A stretch of 64,000 nt of DNA from Anaerolineae bacterium (GCA_020848035.1 JADLAX010000090.1:154437-218436), one strand, 5' to 3'. Shown: positions 35,909-44,533, counted from the stretch's first letter. Numbers and translations are program-made. Notes: generated by a model from the sequence alone, not told the origin.

Positions 35909-37678
35909 ATGGCAACCAAGAAGCAAGCACTGCTTTCTGTTTCGGACAAAACGGGGCTGGTAGAACTGGCCCAGGCGCTGCACGAACTGGGCTTTGCCCT
36001 CATCGCCAGCGGCGGCACCGCCCGTGCCCTTCGCGACACCGGCCTGCCTGTGCAGGACGTCGCCGACCTGACCCAGGCCCCCGAAATGCTCGGCGGGCGG
36101 GTCAAGACGCTGCATCCGGCCGTGCATGGCGGCATCCTGGCGCGTAACATCGACAGCGACCAGGCAGACATGAAGGCCCAGGGCTACCGCAACATCGACC
36201 TGGTGGTGTGCAACCTGTACCCGTTCCAGGAAACCGTCGCCAAAGCGGGCGTAACGCTGCCCGAAGCGGTGGAGCAAATCGACATCGGCGGGGTGACGCT
36301 GCTGCGCGCCGCCGCCAAAAACCACCTGCGCGTCACCATTTTGTGCGACCCGGCCGACTACAACACCGCGCTGGCCGAGCTGCGCGGGCAGGGTGACACC
36401 ACCCTGCCCACCCGCCAGCTGTTGGCGCTGAAGGCGTTCCAGCATACGGCCGTCTACGACGACGCCATTGCCAATTTCCTGCGCCAGCAGTTCCCCCACA
36501 GCCACAGCCAGCTCACCCTGCGCTACGGCATCAACCCGCACCAGGCCCCGGCCCAAATTTACATCCGGCACGGCGAATTGCCGCTGAAAGTGCTCAACGG
36601 CTCGCCCGGCACCATCAATTTGCTCGATGCCCTCAACGGCTGGCCGCTGGTGCAGGAACTCAAAGCAGCGCTCGATTTGCCCGCCGCCGCCTCCTTCAAA
36701 CACGTCAGCCCGGCGGGCGCGGCCGTGGCCGTGCCGCTGACCAAGCAAGAGGCTCGCGCCTATTTTGTCGATGACGTGCTGGACGAACTGACGCCGCTGG
36801 CCACCGCCTACGCCCGGGCGCGGGGCGCGGATCGCATGTCCTCCTTTGGCGACTGGGTGGCCCTGAGCGAGCCGGTGGACGGCATGACCGCCCGGCTCAT
36901 CGCCCGTGAAGTGTCCGACGGCGTCATTGCCCCCGGCTACGAACCAGAAGCGCTGGAAATATTGAAGCAGAAAAAAGACGGCCGTTACCCCATCATCCAA
37001 ATTGACCCCACCTACCAACCGCCGCTGCTGGAGCGGCGTGAGGTGTTTGGCATTACCTTTTCCCAGCGGCGCAACGACGCCGAAATCAACACCTCGCTGC
37101 TGCTCAACATCGTCTCGGCCAGCCAGGCACTGCCAGAAAGCGCTCAGCGCGACCTGATCGTGGCCACAATTGCCACCAAGTACGCCCAGTCGAACACGGT
37201 TTGTTACGCCCTGAACGGCCAGGTGATTGGCCTGGGCGCGGGGCAGCAGTCGCGCATTCACTGCACCCGGCTGGCGGGCGACAAGGCGGACAACTGGTGG
37301 CTGCGCCAGCACCCGCGCGTGCTCAGCTTCCAGTTCAAAGAGGGCACCCCGCGTGCTGTGCGCAACAACGCCATCGACCTGTACGTGCTGAATGAGGTGG
37401 GTGAGACGGAACGGCCGTCCTGGGAAGCGCTGTTCGACAAAGTGCCCGCCCCCCTCACCTACGCCGAGCGGCGTGAGTGGCTGGATCAGCTGCAAAATGT
37501 GGCCGCCAGCTCCGATGCTTTCTTTCCGTTTCGCGACAACATTGACCGATTGCACCGCAGTGGGGTTAAATATGTCATCGAACCGGGCGGCTCGGTGCGC
37601 GACGATGACGTGATTGCCGCCGCCGACGCCTACGGCATGACGCTCATTTTCAGCGGCCTGCGCCTGTTTCATCATTAG
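35909..37678 (+). CDS. purH: Bifunctional AICAR formyltransferase / IMP cyclohydrolase, long form
   Basis: Catalyses the last two steps of IMP synthesis. The N-terminal IMP cyclohydrolase (about 1-195) begins ALLSVSDKTGLVELAQAL with GGRVKTLHPAVHGGILAR. The formyltransferase (about 196-589) has YGINPHQ, NGSPGTINLLDALN and the catalytic FKHVSPAGAAV (Lys and His). At 589 aa it is longer than the usual bacterial PurH (about 520) and its motifs resemble animal ATIC, including the extra segment with QKKDGRYPIIQIDP. I therefore call it the long, eukaryote-like form. It follows purA, making a purine pair. Confidence 0.95.
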   Translation: MATKKQALLSVSDKTGLVELAQALHELGFALIASGGTARALRDTGLPVQDVADLTQAPEMLGGRVKTLHPAVHGGILARNIDSDQADMKAQGYRNIDLVVCNLYPFQETVAKAGVTLPEAVEQIDIGGVTLLRAAAKNHLRVTILCDPADYNTALAELRGQGDTTLPTRQLLALKAFQHTAVYDDAIANFLRQQFPHSHSQLTLRYGINPHQAPAQIYIRHGELPLKVLNGSPGTINLLDALNGWPLVQELKAALDLPAAASFKHVSPAGAAVAVPLTKQEARAYFVDDVLDELTPLATAYARARGADRMSSFGDWVALSEPVDGMTARLIAREVSDGVIAPGYEPEALEILKQKKDGRYPIIQIDPTYQPPLLERREVFGITFSQRRNDAEINTSLLLNIVSASQALPESAQRDLIVATIATKYAQSNTVCYALNGQVIGLGAGQQSRIHCTRLAGDKADNWWLRQHPRVLSFQFKEGTPRAVRNNAIDLYVLNEVGETERPSWEALFDKVPAPLTYAERREWLDQLQNVAASSDAFFPFRDNIDRLHRSGVKYVIEPGGSVRDDDVIAAADAYGMTLIFSGLRLFHH

Positions 37679-37681
37679 ATT

Positions 37682-37762
37682 TGGCCACAGAGCGCACAGA
37701 GGGAACAGAGAGAAATCCTCTGTGGAACTCCGTGCTTCTCTGTGCCGCTCTGTGTTCCTGCT
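37682..37762 (+). repeat. CACAGAG ... CTCTGTG word-repeat inverted repeat
   Basis: CCACAGAGCGCACAGAGGGA is followed by ACAGAGAGAA, then the complementary CCTCTGTGG, TTCTCTGTGC and GCTCTGTGTTC. Several words and their complements can pair in different registers. It lies between purH and a lipoprotein gene on the same strand. Confidence 0.75.
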
Positions 37763-37777
37763 TTCTTAAACGTGATT

Positions 37778-38434
37778 ATGCGCAAAAAACTTCTTCTTCT
37801 GCTGCTGCTCGCCTTTCTCGCCGCTCTGGCTGCTTGCGCCAGAGGCGGTTCGGCAGACGTGTCGGAAGAGGAAGTGCTGCTGGAAACAGACTTCAGCGAG
37901 ATTGGCAGCTGGCCGGAGAAGATAGATGTGGCCAGCGGTACGGCCGTTCAGCTCACCGATGATGGCTATGAACTCAGCTCCACGTCGGCCAGCTACGTCT
38001 GGAGCTTTACCGAGGCTGAATACGAGGATGTGGTGCTGGAAACGGCCGTGCGCCAGCTGTCCAACGAACGTAACAACGCCTACGGCCTGGTCTGCCGGGG
38101 CAGCGGTGGTGAAAACCGCAACGGCTACTACTTCCTCATCAGCGGCGACGGTTTTGTATCAATTCGCCGGGTGGAACGCGGCCTCTCTTCCCCCATTGTT
38201 GACTGGACGCCACACAACGCCGTGCGCCAGGGCGCGCGCAGCAACCAGCTGCGCGCCATCTGCGCCGGGGAGTATCTAGCACTTTATGTCAACAATCAGC
38301 TGGTAGCCGAGGGGGAAGACGGCCGTTTCGACTCCGGTGTGGTGGGCTTTGCCGCCAGCGGTTCCGAAGCAGGGGCAGTGCAGGTCACGTTTGAGCAGTT
38401 TACCGTGCAGGCCGCCACTCTCAACCGCCGCTAA
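37778..38434 (+). CDS. Lipoprotein with concanavalin-like (DUF1080-type) domain
   Basis: A 218-residue exported lipoprotein. The ATG at 37778 begins MRKKLLLLLLLAFLAALAAC, a textbook signal with lipobox LAAC; a frame extending upstream would only translate the intergenic repeat. The mature part (about 40-215) is a beta-sandwich: LLETDFSEIGSWPEKID, YGLVCRGSGGENRNGYYFLI and VVGFAASGSEAGAVQVTFEQF are characteristic of the 3-keto-disaccharide hydrolase-like/LamG-like fold seen in DUF1080 proteins. No catalytic residues can be assigned, so sugar binding is only a possibility. Confidence 0.75.
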   Translation: MRKKLLLLLLLAFLAALAACARGGSADVSEEEVLLETDFSEIGSWPEKIDVASGTAVQLTDDGYELSSTSASYVWSFTEAEYEDVVLETAVRQLSNERNNAYGLVCRGSGGENRNGYYFLISGDGFVSIRRVERGLSSPIVDWTPHNAVRQGARSNQLRAICAGEYLALYVNNQLVAEGEDGRFDSGVVGFAASGSEAGAVQVTFEQFTVQAATLNRR

Positions 38435-38768
38435 TGTGGCCGTGCTGCCGGGTACCATTTTTCACTCAGAATTTGCTCCGCTTGCTAGTGCAGTCCGGCG
38501 GAAATGCCCATGAAGATATTATGTCGAGTGCGCCGGACTGCTTAAGTATTGCGCCTTCGTCAATCACCTCAGGCGAACTTTCGGGGCACAATACTAGACA
38601 ATCTTCAGCCAGGCATGTATCTTATTAGCCTAAGTTTGCACGTTTCGATTGTCATGCCCGCCCCGCGCCTCTGTGGCGGCAAGCTGCGGGAATCCACTCT
38701 GGTACACAAAATGGATACCCGCCGACGCGGGTATGACACCACAGTCAAAACTAAAACGGAACAATTCC
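38435..38768. other. Gap with a long-loop inverted repeat and an extragenic repeat
   Basis: A gap of 334 bases between co-directional genes. GCAGTCCGGCG at 38490-38500 is repeated inverted and perfect as CGCCGGACTGC at 38531-38541 (30-base spacer). The extragenic repeat described at 38649-38738 follows. An apparent open frame covering the repeat translates it into a WIPADAGMT-like peptide that is not a gene. No other feature is seen. Confidence 0.6.
38649..38738. repeat. Extragenic repeat with two inverted arms, copy 2
   Basis: Same order of parts as at 19713-19784: TTGTCATGCCCGC, GCGGGAATCCACTCTGGTA, ACAAAATGGATACCCGCC and GCGGGTATGACA. The first arm carries about 20 extra bases. It produces a spurious extension of the downstream HD gene. 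Confidence 0.8.
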
Positions 38769-39608
38769 ATGATGCTTAACCTGCAAAGCCTGATGATCGA
38801 ACATTTTGTGAAGGCGCTGAAGGATGCCTATGCGCAAACTTATAGTCTGATGGAGCCGCAAAATGCCAACATTTTGGAATGGACCGGGCGGCTGGCGCTG
38901 GAAAATATCGCCAATTCGGACGCGCTCTACCACAACGTCGATCACACCATCATGGTCACGCTGGTGGGCCAATCTATCCTCAAGGGCAAACATCTTTGCG
39001 AAGGCGGCATCACCCCGCGCAACTGGCTGCACTTTATGATGGCCCTGCTGTGCCACGACATTGGGTACGTGAAGGGTGTGTGCAAGTTGGATGCAGACGG
39101 CCGTTACGCCACCGGCAGCCACGACGAAACAATTGAACTCCCCTTTGGCGGCACCGATGCCGCCCTCACCCCCTACCACGTCAGCCGCAGCAAGCTGTTT
39201 GTTTTGGAGCGCTTTGGCAATTCGCTGGTCAGCGAGGTAGACGCCAAAACCATTGCCAGCTATATCGAAATGACCCGCTTCCCCGTGCCTGACGAGCCGT
39301 TTTACCAGCAAACGGGCAGCTTTGCCGGGCTGGTGCGCGCCGCCGATTTTATCGGCCAGCTGGGTGATCCCGATTACCTGCGCAAAATTCCAGCGCTCTA
39401 TTACGAATTTGAGGAAACGGGCGAAAACAAGCGCATTGGCTACACCAGTCCGGGCCACATGCGGCAAAACTTCACCCGGTTTTACTGGAACGTGGTGCGC
39501 CCGCACATTCAGGATGCGCTGTTTTACCTGCGCAAAACGCAGGAAGGCAAGCAGTGGATTGCCAACCTCCATTCACACGTCTTCGACGTGGAGCACAGCG
39601 AAATTTAA
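38769..39608 (+). CDS. HD-domain metal-dependent phosphohydrolase
   Basis: A 279-residue cytoplasmic protein of the HD superfamily. Metal-binding motifs: YHNVDHTIMV near residue 58, the HD doublet in LLCHDIGYVKG near 97, and a later Asp in VRAADFIGQLGD near 190. The substrate (nucleotide, cyclic nucleotide or phosphoester) is not predictable; the cyclic-nucleotide phosphodiesterase-like pattern H...HD...D fits. Two adjacent ATGs (38769, 38772) can start it. The open frame before them is the extragenic repeat. No strong ribosome binding site is seen. Confidence 0.78.
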   Translation: MMLNLQSLMIEHFVKALKDAYAQTYSLMEPQNANILEWTGRLALENIANSDALYHNVDHTIMVTLVGQSILKGKHLCEGGITPRNWLHFMMALLCHDIGYVKGVCKLDADGRYATGSHDETIELPFGGTDAALTPYHVSRSKLFVLERFGNSLVSEVDAKTIASYIEMTRFPVPDEPFYQQTGSFAGLVRAADFIGQLGDPDYLRKIPALYYEFEETGENKRIGYTSPGHMRQNFTRFYWNVVRPHIQDALFYLRKTQEGKQWIANLHSHVFDVEHSEI

Positions 39609-39630
39609 GCCACAGCCACTGGTTCAAATG

Positions 39631-41031
39631 TTATGCTGAGGTCCTCCGAAGCATCCCGCCCGTTGGACTCCCCTCCGGGAAAAATTGGTAGCCCCCTTCA
39701 TCCACGCCTCGTTTGGTGACCAGGTAGACGGGCGATTCGGCCGTTTTGGGCTCAATCTTTTGCCGCACGCCGCGCACCACCTGGTACAGGCTGTCGTCGG
39801 TAACCCCTTCGATGTGAGTGCCTTCCGGCCACACCGCCAGGATCATCTCTGTTTTGGTGTGTGGCTTGTACGGATTTTGCACCAGGAAGGCCAGCAGCGC
39901 CTCTTCCAACGGCCGTAACCCCACCAACCGCTGTGTCCCCTGGTACAACGCCCCGCTTTTCGCCTCGCGCCAGATGCGGCCCAAGCCATGCTGTACGGCC
40001 GTTTGCACAAAATCGGCCAGCAGCGCCCCGTTCACCTGCCAACCCGCCGCCACGGCCCGACACAGCCCCCGGTGCGCCAGTTGGGCCACCACCTCCGGCG
40101 CGGTGCTGGCCGGGTTCGGCTGACCACCACTCGCCAGCTCGGCCAGCAGCCATTTTTCCTCCTGCGTCAGCGTGCGCCAGATGTCGGCCAGCCGGTTTTG
40201 GAGGGTGGGCTGGAGCCGCAGCGCCGCCAGCCAGGCGTCGGCTGAGGGCCGCAGCCGCTGGTAAACCAGCCAGGCGCAGGCCGCCTTCAGCAGCGCCGCG
40301 TAGCCGCCCGTGAGGGCAAACAACTCACTTGCCTCGGCGTCGGTGACGGTTTGCCCGGCGCGGCGGGTTTCTTGCTGGACAAAGGCCAGACTGTCGGCGC
40401 GGCTCATAGCACCCACCCAGCAAATGTGGGTGTCCAGCAGCCGGTACAGCTCGCCCAACAGCTCAGGTTCGGCCAACTGCGGCGGCGCCTGGCGCATCCC
40501 CACAATGTAGATCACGGTCTCTTTGAAGCTGTCGCGCAGGGCGCGCAGGCTCAACGTTAGCTCCGGCTCAGCGTGGCGGTGCAGGCGGTCGAACTGGTCC
40601 AGGATGAGGACCAGCTGACCCTGGCGTTGGGCCACGGCCGTACACAAATCGTAAACGGCCGTTTGCACTAAAAACAGGTCCGTGGTGGCTTTGTGGCTTT
40701 CGTACAGCCGGGAGCACAGCTCGGCCACCTCCTGGGGCAAGCGCGATCGCACCTGGTAACAGGCCCGCAGCACCAGGCGGTACAGGGTTGACGGCCGTCC
40801 ATCCACCAGGTGGTTTAAGTCCAGCGGCACCAGCACAGCCGCCGTCTCACTGTTTAAACTTTCTGGGTGTTGGGCGATGTATTGCAGCAGGTTCGATTTG
40901 CCCGCGCCGGGCAGCCCCACCAGCGAAACACTGGCACGCATGGCCAACCATTGGCGCAAACAGGCAATCGTCTCCTGGCGAAACCCAGGCCAGAAGCGTC
41001 CCCCTCCAGACGATTCCAGAATTTCCCTCAT
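39631..41031 (-). CDS. AAA ATPase with C-terminal OmpR-type winged helix
   Basis: A 466-residue putative regulator. The ATPase part (about 1-230) has Walker A SLVGLPGAGKSNLL near residue 40 and Walker B QLVLILDQFDRLH near 145, with an ORC/STAND-like helical region behind. The C-terminal 95 residues form a Trans_reg_C winged helix (LEEALLAFLVQNPYKPHTKTE ... YLVTKRGVDEGGYQFF), the DNA-binding type used by OmpR and SARP regulators. The ATG at 41031 is chosen over an upstream start at 41079 because GAGGG lies just before it. It is divergent from the small secreted-peptide gene, whose promoter region holds a direct repeat that could be its site. Confidence 0.8.
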   Translation of the reverse strand: MREILESSGGGRFWPGFRQETIACLRQWLAMRASVSLVGLPGAGKSNLLQYIAQHPESLNSETAAVLVPLDLNHLVDGRPSTLYRLVLRACYQVRSRLPQEVAELCSRLYESHKATTDLFLVQTAVYDLCTAVAQRQGQLVLILDQFDRLHRHAEPELTLSLRALRDSFKETVIYIVGMRQAPPQLAEPELLGELYRLLDTHICWVGAMSRADSLAFVQQETRRAGQTVTDAEASELFALTGGYAALLKAACAWLVYQRLRPSADAWLAALRLQPTLQNRLADIWRTLTQEEKWLLAELASGGQPNPASTAPEVVAQLAHRGLCRAVAAGWQVNGALLADFVQTAVQHGLGRIWREAKSGALYQGTQRLVGLRPLEEALLAFLVQNPYKPHTKTEMILAVWPEGTHIEGVTDDSLYQVVRGVRQKIEPKTAESPVYLVTKRGVDEGGYQFFPEGSPTGGMLRRTSA

Positions 41032-41388
41032 TTTTCCCTCTGAAAATTGGCCGCGGATTAAATCTGCGAAATCTGACAAACCGCAGAGATGCCAAGAATG
41101 CAGGGATTTTCTCTTTTACCGGATCCTCTGCGCGCTCTGCGTCTCCGCAGTGAAAGTTATTCCACAAACATAGTGATGTTTCCTGGCACGTTGTTCAGCC
41201 GATGATCAGCCAATGTTCAACTGGTCATCAGGCTTCCCTGACACAAAAACCGTATCCTGACACCGACTGTATACAGCGCGTTTTACTCAACGGTTTGGCG
41301 GAAACGAGGGTATGGGAAACGGCCGTTCCCCACCAACCCTCAATTCAGGCAAAACCCCCACCCACCGTATCGGTAAAGGATAAAGATC
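41032..41388. promoter_or_regulatory. Divergent control region of the ATPase/winged-helix and peptide genes
   Basis: A 357-base gap. Next to the ATPase gene is a CGCAGAG/CTCTGCG word-repeat element (about 41050-41155). Closer to the peptide gene, the word CCTGACAC occurs twice in direct orientation at 41237-41244 and 41257-41264, exactly 20 bp apart. Direct repeats at whole-turn spacing are the usual sites of OmpR/SARP-type winged-helix proteins. One ACGGCCGT lies near 41320. Promoter boxes cannot be fixed with confidence. Confidence 0.45.
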
Positions 41389-41526
41389 ATGTCTCTTGCA
41401 ATTCGTCGTAAAGTTGTCTATCTACTCGCTGCTGCCGCGCTGGCCCTGATGTTAGTCGGCACCTCTTTGACCACCCCAGTGTTCGCCGATTGTTCCTCGC
41501 CAAGTACGCCCACCTGCGGCGGCTAA
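41389..41526 (+). CDS. Small exported two-cysteine peptide, candidate signal peptide
   Basis: A 45-codon gene. The first 33 residues are a classical Sec signal: basic start (SLAIRRKVV), a hydrophobic core (YLLAAAALALMLVG) and an AxA-like end (TPVFA). Cleavage there would leave the 12-residue peptide DCSSPSTPTCGG, whose two cysteines (8 apart) could form a ring. AAAGGA lies upstream of the ATG and a strong intrinsic terminator follows 25 bases after the stop, so the unit looks real and self-contained. It is flanked by three signalling ATPase/TPR genes. No family is recognised. A signalling peptide is the leading idea; an antimicrobial or wall peptide is the alternative. Confidence 0.72.
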   Translation: MSLAIRRKVVYLLAAAALALMLVGTSLTTPVFADCSSPSTPTCGG

Positions 41527-41550
41527 CATAGCCAGACCCCACGTCGTCTA

Positions 41551-41587
41551 AAAGCTCAACAGGTTCCCTGTTGGGCTTTTATTTTTT
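41551..41587. terminator. Strong intrinsic terminator, peptide gene and TPR gene
   Basis: AGCTCAACAGG at 41553-41563 pairs with CCTGTTGGGCT at 41567-41577 around a 3-nt loop (one G-T pair), followed by TTTTATTTTTT. On the other strand the stem is followed by TTTTAG. It therefore ends the peptide transcript efficiently and may also stop the convergent TPR transcript. Confidence 0.92.
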
Positions 41588-42827
41588 ATCCGTGTCTTTG
41601 CCCCAGGTCTGCACGCAGTTTTTCGTAAGCAGTCCCAAATTCCCGCAGCAATTTTTGCGCCCACTGGCTCTCCGGGAACTGTTCCAGCAGCTGAATGGCC
41701 TCTGCATAAAGCGGCAAGGCCGCTTCTTGTTGGCCGTCCTGCGCATAAACGGAAGCTAACGTCCCCAAACTGTTACCCAACTCCAGCGCATTCTCTCTCT
41801 CGCGAAAAAGCGCAATGGCCAGGTTTAAATAGTCCGCCGCGCTGTCCCACCGCTTCATTTCCAAATAAACGTTGCCCAGGTTGTTGTAAATTATGGCAAG
41901 CAGGTCCAATTCATTTTGCTCACGCAGCGCCACCGGGTCAATTTCTAAAAAAGCCGCTTCAGCCTTGTCCCAACTTTCCTGGCGATAATACAAAACACCT
42001 AAATGCAGCGAAACATACGCTTTATCTTTGACATTGTTGGTAAGGCTGAGAATCGCCCCCGCTTCTTCATAAGCTTGCTGCGCCAAGCCAAATTCGCCGG
42101 TATGGGTATAAACGTTGCCCAAATCATCCCAGGCCCGGGCCAGATAAATGTGGTTATTCAGCCTGCGCCAGGTGTGAATCGCCTGTTGAAAATGGTCAAT
42201 CGCCGCCGACCAGTTTCCCACAAATACCTCAATTCTCCCCAGGTTAAGGTGGGCAAAGGCAGCGATGCGCTCTAAGCTGGGGCGTGTTTGGGCCAGGTCG
42301 AGGGCTGCCTGCGCAAACGCTCTCGTCTGGTCAACGTTCCTCTGGCCCAGGTGGTATTCCGCCAGGCAGTTGTAAGTAATCGCCAGCAGGTCGTCGTTGG
42401 CCAGCTGCTGCGCCAAAGCCAGCGCCGCCGTGTGCTGCGTCTCGGCTTCTGGCAGGCGGTTGCCCAAACGGTACAGCTGGCCCAGACGATTTTGCAGACG
42501 GCCGTACACCACCGTCTCTTTTTCTGGAGCCGCGGCTAATGCTTGTTCAAAGACGGCCGTCCACTCCTGCCAATAGCCGCGCCATTCGCTAAAGTCAAAG
42601 GTTTGCAGCAGCAGCAGCGCCGTGTCCTGCCACGTTTCCGGATACCGCAGGCCCTGCACCACGGCCTCGTTCAGGTTAAAGCGCTGCCCGTCCAGCCACA
42701 TCGCCTGCCCGGCCTGCATCGTCTCCGTCTTTTTCTGCCAGTAGCGCAGCCCGGCGCGGATACTTTGAATAAAGTCGGGGTCTGGTTTGTTCTGTCCGTC
42801 GTCTGGTTGTGTTGTCACACTTACCAC
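41586..42827 (-). CDS. TPR protein, partner of the NB-ARC regulator
   Basis: A 413-residue soluble protein made of about nine tetratricopeptide repeats (residues 70-400), with typical pairs such as LGQLYRLGNRLPEAETQHTA and LGNVYTHTGEFGLAQQAYEE. No enzymatic domain is seen. The start is a GTG one base after the stop of the upstream NB-ARC gene; a second GTG nine bases on is possible and has AGGTGG before it. The two together have the domains of an AfsR/MalT-type protein split into two chains. TPR units of this kind bind peptides in Gram-positive RRNPP receptors, which fits the adjacent secreted-peptide gene (inference). Confidence 0.85.
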   Translation of the reverse strand: MVSVTTQPDDGQNKPDPDFIQSIRAGLRYWQKKTETMQAGQAMWLDGQRFNLNEAVVQGLRYPETWQDTALLLLQTFDFSEWRGYWQEWTAVFEQALAAAPEKETVVYGRLQNRLGQLYRLGNRLPEAETQHTAALALAQQLANDDLLAITYNCLAEYHLGQRNVDQTRAFAQAALDLAQTRPSLERIAAFAHLNLGRIEVFVGNWSAAIDHFQQAIHTWRRLNNHIYLARAWDDLGNVYTHTGEFGLAQQAYEEAGAILSLTNNVKDKAYVSLHLGVLYYRQESWDKAEAAFLEIDPVALREQNELDLLAIIYNNLGNVYLEMKRWDSAADYLNLAIALFRERENALELGNSLGTLASVYAQDGQQEAALPLYAEAIQLLEQFPESQWAQKLLREFGTAYEKLRADLGQRHG

Positions 42828-44252
42828 CTATGTCATGGGAATATGAATAATCTCGGTCCTTAAAAACGTGTCTGTGAGATGGTGAATGCCGTACCGCTTC
42901 TCGTGCAGATCGCCTTCCACCTCCAGCAAGGAACGCTGGCGCAGCTCCTCAATGGCAGGCCAGATGGCATTTTCCGACAGACCGCTAATCGCCAGCAGGT
43001 AATCCACATCGGCTGGTTCCCTGGTGAGCGGCATGGCTTTGAGCAGGGCACGGCCGTTTTCACTCAACGTCTGCCACGCCTGCCAATAAATCCGCATGTA
43101 CATCTCTAAAACCTGGGTGGGATAATTTTGCGTCAGCCCGTCCAGCAGGCGGTTTAACGGCAGAATGTCCAGCACATTCACCACAATCTTGAGCGCCAGC
43201 GGATTGCCGCCCACTTTGTCATATACCTTTTGCAAATCTTCGTCGGTGGCCTGGGCAACGGCCGTTACCCCCGTTTCCGCCGCGTGGTGGCGCATGAAGG
43301 CCGCCGTGTCGACAAAACTCAACTCATCCAGCGGCACGTCCAGGACAGCCGCCTGCTTGGCCACGCGCGTGCGCGTGGTGAGCAAAAATTTGGACGGCTG
43401 GGCCAGCTCGTTGAGATGGTTGAGCAAGATGGAGGTATCCTCGGCGGCCTCCAGGTTGTCAATGACCACCAGATAAGGTCGCGCCTTCAGCGCCTGGCGC
43501 ACCTTCGTGGCTCGTTCAACCAACTCCAGCGGCGCTCTGGCCCCAGAGAACAGCTGGGCCAGCAGCTGGTTGAGGACTTTTTCGTAAGTCAGGCTGGGTG
43601 GTTCGGCCTGCCCACCCATCGTGTGAGATGCCCCGGCTCTAATCCAGAGCAGGTGAGAGAAGCTCAGCTGCCTGGTGAGGTGGCGGGTGACCCAGTCGGC
43701 AACGGCCGTTTTGCCCAAACCACCCATGCCTACCAGGGCCACCACCCAAGGGGCTTCTGGCGTGGCCAGCATCGATATCAGCTCTTGGCACAGCTCATCA
43801 ACGCCAAATAGCCGGGTGTAGGTCGGCGGCGGCAGCACGCTTTCCAATGCTCGCGCCCGCTCGTGCCCAATCTCCTGCTCCTGGCGCCAAAGAACGTCAG
43901 CCAGCTGTTCTACACCATCCCGCTGCATCCGGCTAATCTGGTGGGTGCTGAAGTTCATCATGTTGGCCACTTCTTTCAGCGTTTTATCGTGGACAAAACG
44001 CTGCCGCAGCACGTCAACCACCCGCGGGGCGCGTCTTTCCAAATCGGCCATAGCCTCTTGCAGCACCTTGTTAGTAGCGGCGCGCTGTAGGGACGGCGTT
44101 TCGCCCGCCCCTAACTCAGACTGGGCCTGCTGCACAGCCAACAGCTCACTTAAGAGTGTGCCAGGATCGGCCGTATTTTTGGTCCAATGACTCAAAGCTT
44201 TGTGCACAGCTCCAGGCAAATCGCTGGCCTCGTTTTCAGGTAAATCGTTCAT
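42828..44252 (-). CDS. NB-ARC ATPase with sigma-4-like helix-turn-helix
   Basis: A 474-residue STAND-type regulator. A sigma-70 region-4-like helix-turn-helix lies at about 80-130 (VDVLRQRFVHDKTLKEVANM, then FSTHQISRMQRDGVEQLADVL). The NB-ARC module covers about 150-400, with Walker A ALVGMGGLGKTAVADW and Walker B YLVVIDNLEAAED, then GGNPLALKIVV (the GLPL motif). A C-terminal winged-helix-like part follows. GGGAGGG before the ATG at 44252 fixes the start; a longer frame reaching 44294 is less likely. It is directly followed by the TPR gene. Together they look like a ligand-gated transcription regulator. Confidence 0.85.
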   Translation of the reverse strand: MNDLPENEASDLPGAVHKALSHWTKNTADPGTLLSELLAVQQAQSELGAGETPSLQRAATNKVLQEAMADLERRAPRVVDVLRQRFVHDKTLKEVANMMNFSTHQISRMQRDGVEQLADVLWRQEQEIGHERARALESVLPPPTYTRLFGVDELCQELISMLATPEAPWVVALVGMGGLGKTAVADWVTRHLTRQLSFSHLLWIRAGASHTMGGQAEPPSLTYEKVLNQLLAQLFSGARAPLELVERATKVRQALKARPYLVVIDNLEAAEDTSILLNHLNELAQPSKFLLTTRTRVAKQAAVLDVPLDELSFVDTAAFMRHHAAETGVTAVAQATDEDLQKVYDKVGGNPLALKIVVNVLDILPLNRLLDGLTQNYPTQVLEMYMRIYWQAWQTLSENGRALLKAMPLTREPADVDYLLAISGLSENAIWPAIEELRQRSLLEVEGDLHEKRYGIHHLTDTFLRTEIIHIPMT

Positions 44253-44533
44253 ATTTTCCCTCCCAAACACAAGGTTGCGCAGAAATTGCTTCATTTACGC
44301 AGACCGGCGCAGATTTGCGACAAGATTCCGGAATTTTCGCCGATCTTTCCTGAAACCATTCTTGCTATACTGATTGCTGTTAGTACCTCAGTGCCAGACA
44401 CTTTCTCATATTCGTGCCCATTGTGATGAGATTGGGGGTGGTGGGGGAGGAGCCTCTTCTTTTTTAAGTTTCGCGAAATTCCCTCCTTCAAACAAGCCAA
44501 TCATACCAGCAACTAATCTGGATGTAAACTGAT

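Noticed and set aside
38649..38768. N-terminal extension of the HD phosphohydrolase
   Set aside because: The upstream 40 codons translate the extragenic repeat also found at 19.7 kb; homology-like sequence begins at the double ATG.
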